NCBI GenBank assembly: GCA_019614645.1
Contig: JABWDB010000017.1
Span: 5,964,501-6,028,500, forward strand
From: Stratiolaelaps scimitus
Lineage: Eukaryota > Arthropoda > Arachnida > Mesostigmata > Laelapidae
Direction: 5' to 3'
Length of the DNA: 64,000 bases
Each line of letters begins with the position of its first letter. Position 1 is the first letter of the stretch. Position numbers and translations under genes: made by a program. Of the stretch, positions 40,648-50,088 are shown piece by piece. The notes below the pieces were generated by a model. The model worked only from the letters and a program-made list of their open reading frames with translations. It was not told the origin of the DNA and did not search any database.

Positions 40648-40697
40648 GTATATATATAAGTTTTCCGGGCTGACTCACACAAACATTTAACGGGCTG
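40648..40697 (-). mobile_element. SINE fragment, 3' body plus TA tail (copy A)
   Basis: The reverse complement reads CGTTAAATGTTTGTGTGAGT, then CAGCCCGGAAAACTT, then a short TA array (40648-40659). This matches the 3' part of the element at 59357-59625 and the pieces at 50010-50088 and 60781-60886. The tRNA-like head is missing, so the copy is 5'-truncated or its head has decayed. Confidence 0.6.
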
Positions 40698-43600
40698 GTA
40701 TGATCACCGTACTAATGCTACAGAAGCAGGGATTCATCACGCAGTAAATCTTCGGTTGCACGGGTCGTATGAGAATATATAAGAATATACCGTTAATTGG
40801 GCTGACTTTAGAACTGCTGTGGTGAACTTGGAACAGCCTATCTGAGCTTCCTCTGGGTGTTATATTTCAAGTACAAAACGCACTTCGAATTCACCCAACT
40901 CATGCGCCTTTTAGACCTACTGCAAGATAATCGATTGCTCAATGATCATTAAATCACCGAAGATTCCTTCATTTATTCGCATTGCATTTTATTGACGGAG
41001 CTGCAATTTCACAATGCGTAAGTTCATGATAAGGTGAGAACTTTCTTCCTATGCACATGCCCATTAGGGTACGATATAATACAGTATACTTCATACAGTA
41101 TACTGCATGCAAGCTTCCAAGACGATCCCTAAAGGCCGAGAACTTTTAGGTGGCTCGATCTAACGCTGGTAGTGGTTGTAGGCGAAAAAATATTGCTATA
41201 TATCATTGCCCTGAAAATTATGAATGTGGGCGTAACGGTAGTAGTTACATCATGTACAGTAACAACGTATTTGATCCATTGAGGCTATCCATAAATATGA
41301 GAAAGGTCAAGTGCCTTATTTTCGAAACGCCCTAATGCAGGACTGATCTCCAAGGAGGCTCTGTAAAATATGCACCAAGAGCCGGTACCATTTTTTTACA
41401 CGGCTGACAGTCTAAGGATCGCATTCTCTCCTCATTGGATGGATTGAAACAGTTTAGCAATAAGCAGAATCTATCAATTACGTTCTATAAAGCGATCCTT
41501 GAAGAAATAAATTCGTATAAATATCACAAGTCTTTCGCAATACCCAATGCATGTTTAAGAACCCACATCGTTTTTAAATACTAGACTATATGAAGACCAA
41601 GCTGGGACAGCCAATACAATATAGTCTCAGGCCCAACAGTACGAATCAACTGATTAATCACGTTCCAAAAAGTAATCTTCCTGAGCAAGGTCTTCAATTT
41701 CATTTCTATCCATGTGTGGCGTTCCACGCCTCTGCATCTCTTTGACGATCACAATTCAAGGGCGGACTTCACTTGTTTCTGATACGTTCCCAAGGATATA
41801 GATATATAAAGAGGAGTACCGAGGGCAGTGGTTGAAACAATACGTTTTTGAGCGAAATACCCATCTTCTATTTCTCCCACTTTCCTGTTAGAATTAATGT
41901 GGTTTTCACATTCGCTAATGGTGGGACACTCAGCAAGCAAGGTCTGGAACATTTCAACGAAAGGTACTATCCCAAGCAATTGTGGCAGTTTGCAAGCACC
42001 ATTAGGAAGAGGAACTGGATAAGGGCATCATCCATGGGGTTCAGTAACCGACGAAAATCATGACAAGATACATGCTACACTACTCATAACGTACACTACC
42101 CACCAATGTCGTTGAGACCAAGTAGAGGTCCCTGAAGAAGTTTGTCAACGCGTCGCATACGTATTATACTTTCCTACTTTGTGCTATGTGCGGCCTTGAC
42201 TACGAATGGCGTTGTGCGAAATTTTGATCATGTAGACGAAGGCATTGAAATTAGGCTGCAGCGTTGCCCACGTAATATTGAACAAAAAGGGCCATTTTTC
42301 AACTTTTTTTATTATCATAGCAGTTGCTGAATGAGCCACGTTAGTAGGACAGATCATAAAGCTAAGCTCACACCACGTCCGAACACAACTAGGTGTCAGT
42401 GGACGTCTCGTTAAGGCCGCCACAAAAGCCAACACTAACAGCAGCAGCAGCAGGACCAACGCCGTCCGACATGCACGGCAATATGATGTGGACGACAAAT
42501 GTCTGTGACTTGACTCGCCACCGGTCGAAAGTTGAGCAGAAACTTTGCTGCAATGTGTTGCACTTTGACAGCGGCAGAGGGTGCCGCGTCTTTTCTACCT
42601 TCAGTTTGTCCATCCTAAGCTCCGTGTCGTGGTGTCCGCCCACGATTTCGCCAGGTTGTATGAATATATTATTCCGCCATATAATATCTCGTACAGCAGC
42701 ATTTCACCGCTGTTCGCTCGTGCTACGTTAAACCATCATGGGTAGGCCATATGCCGTTATGCCACTGCCGAATGCCTGTCGTGTCTGTATCTCGGAACAT
42801 CACACGCGAGACGACTCCAGACAACTGTGCTTGTTGGGTTTCGTTTCGCCGGACGCTGGTGGCGCGCTCCGTCCCGGCCTTGCCAACGAGCGGCTAAGCT
42901 AGTGGCCATGTCCGCGTCCCCCATCTCGACCACAGCTACGCACTGAGGTGAAGGTATATATCGTATCCCTTCGCGTCCAGCCGCCATTTGTCCGTCTGCC
43001 TGCCTGCCTGCTTGCTTGACGACCGAACGAACGCGCCCAATGTAAGTAAGCCGGCTGCGCAAACGGCATATACGAGCGTCACCATCCATCCATGGCAAAC
43101 GGGATGTGCCGGCCAAGAGACTCACTGGCCGAGCCACCGACCGACGAACGAACTAGCCGACGAACATATGCTGTGTCAAAGCGCGGAGCTGCTGTCGTTC
43201 AGGGGGCTCGCTGGTTGTGAGGGCGGCACAGGGAGAGAAATGGCGGGGCGAGGGGAGACGGGGGCCATGGTGTGGCGGGAATAACGGAAATGACCCAGGT
43301 GATGATGAATGCTATGAAGTTTCCAGAGCAAGCCCTGCCACAAGCTGTATCGGGCGCGACGTCGTTCCATCCACGTACCATCATCGTTCGTCCATCTCCC
43401 CCTCCCCGTTCGTTCCGTTGAATCACGTCTAGAAAGCAACCGCAGTTGGTCCGAGCTGGTGGGGAGCTGCAACGCGCGGCACGCAGCAGCCTGTCCATTC
43501 GCTGCGCATATCACGCCTCAGACATTTGTGCATTCCCACAATGGCAATACTGCGCGTAGCATTGTGAAGCTATGCCGAACTCGCTCATAATGGCTGGGGA

Positions 43601-45628
43601 ACTGGGGGGAAGCGGTGCGGCGCTGGGGAGAGGAATCACATTTTCGATTCGGTACGAACTTGAAGGAATCGTTTGTATGGCTTGATTCGGAACACGTGCG
43701 CCAACTACTACTACCATGACTATTAGTCAGAACTGACTGGATGGAAATTTCATTCATCACTCGATTGGTGGCGCAGTTCGTTCATTTTTCGATTCGAACG
43801 CAACGACTCCGTTCTAGCAATTCTCCACGATGTCTCTATGTATTTATGTATTATATATATTTGCACGGCTTCTGTAGTGGGAACGTATCCTAAATAGGAC
43901 GCCTATTGTTTCAGAATGAAAGGCGATGAGAAGGATAATCACGGAGCGAAGGGCATGCGTTAATGCGAATCGACACTGATCATGGATGCCTCGCTTACAC
44001 AGTGTGTAATGCATACATAGGCCTAGTGCTCATTTGTTCTATGGAGCGAAAGCTGTATGCGCCTGTGATTGTATTATACCGGGCGATCAGATTAGGTACG
44101 CAGGATTGCTTCACTGATTGCGAACGAGCGCCGGGACGAAATGACAAAACGAACCTATACCTAAGCTTACCAGGAGGGAGAAAAAAATTAGCTTTTCGGC
44201 CGTATATGATAATAGGAACACCGCTGCTATAGTTGGAACAGCATTTTTTTCAACTGAAAATATAGGTACGCGTAGTTTCCTGGCGCTATTGTTTTCCAAC
44301 TGTACAGCTTTTCCAAGCCCACCGTCGCCGTGGTTTCTTGTGTATACCACAAAATTGTATTCAAATCTGCAAACATACAATACAATTTTAATGCTCCAAA
44401 ATGAAGCGCAGAGGTAAGAATTTATGTTGCTTTTCCAACGTGGCAGCGCATGGGGCCAATCGAAGACCTATTTTCGAGAGTGTCAACATGTTAGTAGCAT
44501 GTTTACCTTTGTTAAATCGTGTTTCACTTCGGTCGCTTCAAGGCGACGTTCTGTCAGCGTATAATGTCGCCTACGCGTGTGGCGTGGTCGAAACGAAGTG
44601 TGCTTAATGTATACACAGTCGTCCTTAATAAACAAACAAAAAACGTCAACTACGAGTTGCTTCGAGTGTGAAGCGGCCATATACATATACGATTTCATTT
44701 TATGAGTCAAACGCAGAGTAGTTCGGTATGATCGTCAATAGGAAGCTACGTTTCCTGAGCACTCAATGTCTGACATAAAGTGACAAGAAAATATAATATT
44801 ATATGTTTTCATCTGCAGTCGGACAACAGCGGGGACAAGCCCCATCAGTCTCCCTTCTGATAGTCGGCCCCACGATTCTCCAGTGTGCTTTCACACCTAT
44901 TTCAGTTCAGCAGGCGTTTCACCATGAGGCTCGGTTGACAACGCGACTTGTTGTTGGTCAGCGAAGGCCGCGGGGCTCGATGAGGCTATGTTCTAAGTGA
45001 AGGGAATACTTACCAATGGCAGTGCCATTAAGTGCAGGGCCCGATTGGCTGGAAGTGACAAATTCGAATAGAGGCATATGCTGTCTTTTTCTAGGAGGGG
45101 CTATTTCCAAAATACTGGCCTGTGGCTCATTTTTGAAACAGAAAGTTCGATTCGAATTAAAGATGGTCCTTAGTTTTGGCTCAAGACAATATTTGTCAGA
45201 CCTGCTGTGCGGCGCAGCAGGACGGCGCGAGAACCAACCTGTAGTTTCACATTGCCATTTGGTCAAACAAGAGATATCTTAGTTGAAGTTTTTGGGAGGA
45301 ATTTGCAATGCCCGATAACGCAAAAACCACGAGAAAGAACTGCACCAGATATCATTGTTCGGCCGGGGTGTTGCAGATTAGGCAGCCGATGATTGTCATC
45401 CCGTGAGAACAATTCCTTCCAGCAGGTAAACAGACAACATTGAGAGCAACAAATAAAGTCAGGCGTGAAGCAGCAAAGGTACCAATCATTAAGGAACGTA
45501 AAGCGAGATGCCGTAGAGGTATCGCAGAGTTTTCGGAACTCTAGGGTCTCTACTCTAGACGGAACTCTAGACAGTTCAACTAACCTGTAAATAACCTAGC
45601 TAACCGAGCTAATTTTTGATGCTTTCAG
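40698..45628. other. Non-coding stretch upstream of the ADAMTS exon
   Basis: Presumably intronic at its right end, because it terminates in a splice acceptor at 45627-45628. A spaced 10-base direct repeat ACAGTATACT lies at 41081-41090 and 41095-41104. GGAACTCTAG is repeated at 45535-45544 and 45561-45570. A GC-rich block at about 42390-43500 carries overlapping frames on both strands. No signal-peptide exon could be assigned. Confidence 0.5.
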
Positions 45629-46092
45629 AGCGGTTCGCCTTGGATCTCGACTGGTTTGAGGTCGTTCATCCACGCAAGGTGACGGCAGATGGCGCTTTTC
45701 TTTCGCACCACCTTACGCATTCGGCCGCACCGGGGTCACCATCCTCATCCGACGACGGCGGAGGGCATGAACATTATGACGGATCAGCACCCTCTGGAAC
45801 CAATCGGCGAAGTCGGCGAAGTGTCGATAGTGGCTCAGCCGGCAGTCAAAATGAGGAGGTCTACTACGAACTGCCGATTGAGGGAACCAGCTACCATATC
45901 GTATTGCAGCCCAATCGTTACTTTGTCTCGCCCGCGTTGGTGGTCGAGCGTCACAGGGGAGCGGGCAATGTCGCGCACAGCAGACTACAGCTGGGCACGC
46001 ACCGGAGGCACTGCCATTTCAGCGGAACGCTACGCAGATTCAACGACAGTTATCCGAGCGCGCAGGCTGCCATATCAACGTGTAACGGACTG
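45629..46092 (+). CDS. ADAMTS metalloprotease, prodomain exon
   Basis: An internal exon of 464 bases (154 codons plus the last two bases of a split codon). The acceptor is gctttcag with a CTAAT branch-like element about 15 bases upstream, and the donor is CTG|GTAAGT. The translation is the N-terminal prodomain of the ADAMTS/reprolysin family. It has DLDWFEVVHPRKV (residues 5-17), a Ser/Asp/Gly-rich loop (about 35-57), and RRSRR (59-63), a likely proprotein-convertase site in a position similar to ADAMTS9-type proteins. Next are a beta-rich stretch YYELPIEGTSYHIVLQPNR (78-96), the cysteine motif CHFSGTLR (128-135), and AAISTCNGL (146-154), ending at the exon edge. The prodomain keeps the zinc protease latent and assists folding in the secretory pathway. 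The signal peptide must be on an upstream exon. Subfamily within ADAMTS is not assigned. Confidence 0.9.
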
Positions 46093-46139
46093 GTAAGTTA
46101 AAATATGTGTATATTATCGAACTGGGAGTTACGCTGGAG

Positions 46140-46504
46140 GAGGGATATTTGACTAATTGTGAGGGCATGGGAATTCACTTTCCGAGCTTGTAACTTCGCT
46201 CCACTTCATGCAAATGATTTCTTATGGCATGGTCACTGACATCCAGCTTTTCAGAGAGCATCACAGTGCTTATTGCCGGATATTCCTCTAATTCGCACTC
46301 CATCCTGTCATTGTCAATCTCAGTGGGTCTTCCCGACGTGGGTGCGCCTTTGAGGTCAAAACCACCGGCACGAAATTTTTTGAACCACCTCTCAACCGCT
46401 CTAACTGAGATAAATGATGGTCCAAAAGCCTCGTATAAGTCGGCAATAGTATTTGCAGCCGTGTCTCCGAGTTTGAAATTAAATATGAAAGAAAAAACGC
46501 GGCA
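46140..46504 (-). pseudogene. Mariner-family transposase N-terminal fragment
   Basis: The minus strand encodes the DNA-binding half of a Tc1/mariner-type transposase. FNFKLGDTAANT and AVERWFKKFRAGGFDLKG precede SGRPTEIDNDRMECEL, and LSEKLDVSDHAIRNHLHE precedes SYKLGK. In active mariners these are the two helix-turn-helix units: F.LG..A.E., TV.RWF.KFR.GDFSLED, SGRPTE.D.D, LAE.LGVS..TI..HL and KLGKWVPH. Here the W of GKWVP has become a TGA stop (46175-46177). Homology (IP.PSQLV) continues about 12 residues past it and then ceases. The catalytic DDE/D half is absent, so it is a dead, truncated copy. It lies about 45 bases inside the intron. Confidence 0.8.
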
Positions 46505-46590
46505 AAGTTTGCGAAAGAAAAAATGCGACAAAACATATTTACAGCCCAAACATATGTATGTCATTGCCTCCTTCGGGACTTTGAAGGCCT

Positions 46591-46618
46591 CGGTCTGAGA
46601 CTCCGAGGTCTCAGACCG
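46591..46618. repeat. Inverted repeat, 11-bp arms
   Basis: CGGTCTGAGAC and GTCTCAGACCG flank a six-base spacer. It lies just upstream (transposon sense) of the mariner relic and may be part of its non-coding end or an unrelated hairpin. Confidence 0.75.
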
Positions 46619-46624
46619 ACAACC

Positions 46625-46648
46625 CATCCAACTCTCGGAGGATCTCAT
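46625..46648. repeat. 24-bp sequence duplicated at 48067-48090
   Basis: These 24 bases (containing CTCTCGGAGGATCTCAT) recur exactly and in the same orientation at 48067-48090, about 1.4 kb away, with different flanks. An exact 24-base match is unlikely by chance and points to a shared mobile or duplicated segment. Confidence 0.85.
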
Positions 46649-46659
46649 ATATATGTATT

Positions 46660-46691
46660 AGTATTAGTGACCCAACTGCGTCACTAATGCT
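46660..46691. repeat. Inverted repeat, 12-bp arms
   Basis: AGTATTAGTGAC and GTCACTAATGCT pair at 11 of 12 positions around an eight-base spacer. It sits between the duplicated 24-mer and the solo LINE tail. Confidence 0.7.
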
Positions 46692-46707
46692 ACAATCATA
46701 TGTATAC

Positions 46708-46754
46708 CCCCATAATCCCTAGAAATTCCGAACTACTGTATGTTTAAATAAATC
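46708..46754 (+). mobile_element. Solo 47-bp retroelement tail with target-site duplication
   Basis: The sequence from CCCATAATCCCTAGAAAT through CTGTATGTTTAAATAAATC matches the 3' UTR of the element at 22420-22862, in opposite orientation. TATGTATAC occurs immediately on both sides (46699-46707 and 46755-46763), as expected of a target-site duplication. This looks like an extreme 5' truncation, leaving only the end of the coding region and the polyadenylation region. Confidence 0.7.
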
Positions 46755-47351
46755 TATGTATACATGTATACGATTATTGTATTAGCCCCTTCGCACGGTC
46801 ACCGCCTTTGTCTTTGCACCTTCCCGAGTATCGGAATTCCTAGCTGGTATATATATATAGATCATACTATTCACATATCAGAATTATGTGATTGTGTGAT
46901 ACGGAGCGAAAAGTTATGTAAACAAATCAGCCAAACCAGTCGCCCAACCTAGGGTTTTGTTCGCTTCGTGAGTATGAAGCCTGCAAGAGGGAGAATATTG
47001 TGTGTACCCACAACTGGAGTATCTAAAAATAGTCTAATCTTTATGCACTACTATTTCTTCCATTTGTTTGCGTCTATGTTTGCTCTTGAATTTTTAATGA
47101 ATCTGGATGGAATCTATTGAACTCGCTGATTTATCAATTATCGTATTCATCCTTATTTAGCCGTAAATATTTAAGGCATCATATCGAACAATTTACAAAA
47201 GCAAGTGTGGGTAAACATATGTCGCATATTTCCTGTTCATGATATTATATCACTTAGAGGACAATAAGCAATCCGACGGACAATCACAAGCATAGCTAGC
47301 GCAAACTGACTGAATATCGTATTCACCGAAATAAGTGTATTATTATATTTT

Positions 47352-47545
47352 GTCACTGTCCCAACCCACTTAGCCGTCAGCGGTGTGCCATGCACGGCAC
47401 CTCTCTGGCTGTAAGAATCCGGAGGCCGCAGGTTCGAGTCCCACGGCGTGACATATAGATAACTTATGCATTGGGAAACCGCAGTTCCGTTGATAAACCA
47501 ATAAAACTTTTTTCCTGTATCCCTCGTGACTCTGACACAATAAAA
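47352..47545 (+). mobile_element. tRNA-derived SINE (copy B)
   Basis: A tRNA-like head spans 47352-47452. GTCAC at the left pairs with GTGAC at the right, TAGCCGTCAGCGG fits an A box and GGTTCGAGTCC an exact B box. GTGCC/GGCAC forms an anticodon-like stem, and the extra arm is long, as in Leu or Ser tRNAs. The 101-base length and the mismatched T stem exclude a functional tRNA. The body follows with CTTATG, GCAGTTCCGT and TGACTCTGACA, aligning with the element at 59357-59625. Minus-strand translations give the DSNLRPPDSYSQRG type of peptide common when frames cross tRNA-like repeats. Confidence 0.6.
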
Positions 47546-47599
47546 GAATTTCCAATATCTTGTTAATCTTATCAACTCCATATCTTGTAGCAAACGGGT

Positions 47600-47860
47600 T
47601 CCCCCAGTCTCCATGTTTCCATAGCGGCGCCGAAATTCGTCACTCTGATCTTACTCTCCACTATACATCCCTGTAGTATCTTGACGATCATCTCGGCCAT
47701 TTACGTTGTACCCTATCTCCATGGCTTCTGTTTTCTCCACGTCGTGTTCGAGTCCGTTCATTCTTGCCGCCACCCCCGCGATTTCATTCGTCTGATTTCC
47801 ACCATTCATCGACCGACGGCGATGATTTCTCTCCAGTGAACCCAGCGTTAGTGAGGGGGG
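47600..47860 (-). pseudogene. Probable LINE reverse transcriptase fragment
   Basis: The minus strand reads NEIAGVAARMNGLEHDVEK then TEAMEIG (about 47717-47790). This matches the region after the catalytic box of LINE RTs (L.NVEKTE.M.IG). In another frame, RVTNFGAAMETW (about 47620-47655) resembles the F.YLGA.I motif that follows, implying a frameshift. The catalytic DD box itself is not visible. It is a small, broken fragment lying between SINE copy B and a GC-rich block. Confidence 0.4.
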
Positions 47861-48066
47861 CTGATTTCCTCAATCGGCGCCCGTTCAGCGTTCTCCGTCA
47901 TCTCGTCTTTGCACAGGGTCGTCGTGATTCGTCGAGGGTCGGTTGACTCGGCGGTATCTTCGCTTTGTCAGGGGGTTAACTAGTACGGCCCGGTAAAGGC
48001 AGCAAGGTCGGCGAAACGAGGCACGTTGGCGAGAGGCCCAGTACGCACGACCGCCGCCACCACTCG

Positions 48067-48090
48067 CATCCAACTCTCGGAGGATCTCAT
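48067..48090. repeat. Second copy of the 24-bp repeat
   Basis: Identical over 24 bases to 46625-46648 and in the same orientation. The flanks differ on both sides. It lies a few hundred bases from the probable RT fragment. Confidence 0.85.
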
Positions 48091-49991
48091 TCAGTCAAGC
48101 CTTCTTTCGTTTTGGGTCTCGCAGACTTTGCGGTGGCCCCGTTCTCTAGCCCGTTCTTCTTCCTTCTTCTGATCACAGACGCTTCTCCTACGCCTGTCGC
48201 ATTGCTGTGCGTGACTCGCAAGGGGTTCAGCGCACCGATACCCCCCCCCCCCTCGATGAGCAGCGAACAGCTACCCCCTCGTTGCCAAAAGCCCCCGCAG
48301 CTGTGCTGGGTGTAGCCTATGCTCGGGTTTCGGGTATCACCGCTGCTCCGGAGATGGGTCTGGACGGCACGTATGTAATACCTATGACTATTACGACGTC
48401 TCAAGGAAAGTCGAATGACCGAGGATCTGCGGTGAGCGGCGGAAACGAATGAGAGCGAGGGGCAAAAACCTCTGAATCCGGGCATGTATAGGGCAGGTTT
48501 TAAAAGCTGATGTGTAGCGAAGAAGCCAATCGGCGCGGTCTCTCTCCTTCTCTCACTCATTTGCCCCTTTTGCATGCGATTTCTTCTTCGCCTGCTGCTG
48601 GAGCACCATGAGACCATGCAAGAACCCTGAGCTCTTCTCTCGCTTGTTCTTGAGGCAGCCGACTCCTGGTTCCGACGTCAACCCCTCCCCGGACTCGCCG
48701 CGTGGGTCGCCCCGGGTGGTCTTAAAATATTCAGCACATTCTTAAAACGCAGAGACCACCGCCATATGACTTGAGGCTCCCAGTGGCAGCGATCTGCTTG
48801 CGAATGTGTAGCGTGTCCCGGCTGTTTTGGCCTGGCATTCAGGGCTACACGATTCGCAGGTGGGTCATCCCTTCATCGTGCAGTCGCCTGTTTAGTTTCT
48901 TTTTCGCGCGTTTCCTGGGGCGGAAAGGAGGTCTCTCCCGGGCCAACCTGTACCATCTTTGAGCACCAGACAATCCCTTATAATTTTGCCTTACTTGAAA
49001 ACCCGTTCCCATCTACTGGCAGGGCGCTCCCATTTGTCCATCTTCTGCCTGAAGCCTTCTTGAAACTTTCGACCTCTTAACTGTCGGATTTGACTACGAG
49101 GCTATCCAGCCCCCGACAACGATTCACGCACATGTGCGCTCGCGTAGCACAAGGGGATATTTATATAGGAGGAACGCTAGGTGTAACAAGCGGGTAGATA
49201 GGCAAGGTACACCCCACCCAATCTTGCCGAGTTCGATAAAGTAGAGGATAATTTTGGCCCACTCAGCTAGCTATGATTATATGTAGATTCATTCTTTGAA
49301 AGAAAGCGAGTGGTCGATGCGTACGCGTTCGAAACAAGGCTACCTTTACGAACATAAAGTAGTTTTGTTTCACAGCTTTTGTTTCATTACGTCTGTCCAC
49401 GATGTGCATTAGTAACAAAATGGGTGGTGGTTAGTTAATATATATGTATATAGATATTTATATATATATCACACTAAGGCCCATGTATGAAATTTTTGGC
49501 TGATATTTGCAGCTTCATTTGGAGCTGAGTGATGCGGCAGGCGATAGAGTCAGTATCGGCAACATCTGGTGTTGCACTGTTTGTGCTTGTTCCATGTCCA
49601 CCTACATATATATACCCGGATTTTTAAGCCTCAATCTAATAAACACCCGGTGACAAAAAGCGCGTGCCAAAGTTTGATATTAACAAAACGAGCTTATAAG
49701 ACATTAGTCGAATACAACGCTCGGCGATGTCTATGTGTCACAAAATTCATATCCTCAAGAACCTACACCTAGGTTAAACGTCATTTAAAATGAAGGCACC
49801 GATACCAAGTGAATCTGGTACTCTCTGAATAGGTTATCCCTTTCTTTCATATGCGTAAGGTCGTTATTAATCTATGTCGCCGTTTCGTGAAGAAGGCAAG
49901 AGAATCGTTAGATGACATATGAGGCCTGTCGATACGGGTATAATGTCTCAATGTCTTTCGACCTTCAAGAAGGCAAACATGGATTAATGCA

Positions 49992-50010
49992 GTATATATA
50001 TATATATATA
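49992..50010. repeat. (TA)n microsatellite
   Basis: A TA array immediately left of SINE copy C, so that copy is bracketed by TA arrays. Confidence 0.9.
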
Positions 50011-50088
50011 CATGGAAGTTGAATGGTGGCTGTGGGTCAGCCCGGAAAATCTATTTTAGTATACATATATATATATATACATATATAT
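50010..50088 (+). mobile_element. SINE fragment, 3' body plus TA tail (copy C)
   Basis: GTTGAATGGTGGCTGTGGGT, then CAGCCCGGAAAATCTATTTT, then a (TA)n-rich tail (50061-50088). It matches the 3' half of the 59357-59625 element. The head and the left half of the body are absent. A second TA array adjoins its left end. Confidence 0.6.

Noticed and set aside
42142..42330. Frame starting with a signal-peptide-like segment upstream of the ADAMTS exon
   Set aside because: It begins at TTG, no ATG precedes it in frame, and no phase-1 donor was found that would join it to 45629.
44790..44803. 14-bp AT-only palindrome
   Set aside because: It is too short and low in complexity to distinguish from AT-rich background.
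47352..47452. Functional tRNA gene
   Set aside because: The B box and acceptor-like pairing are present, but the length is about 101 bases, the T stem is mismatched, and a SINE body follows.
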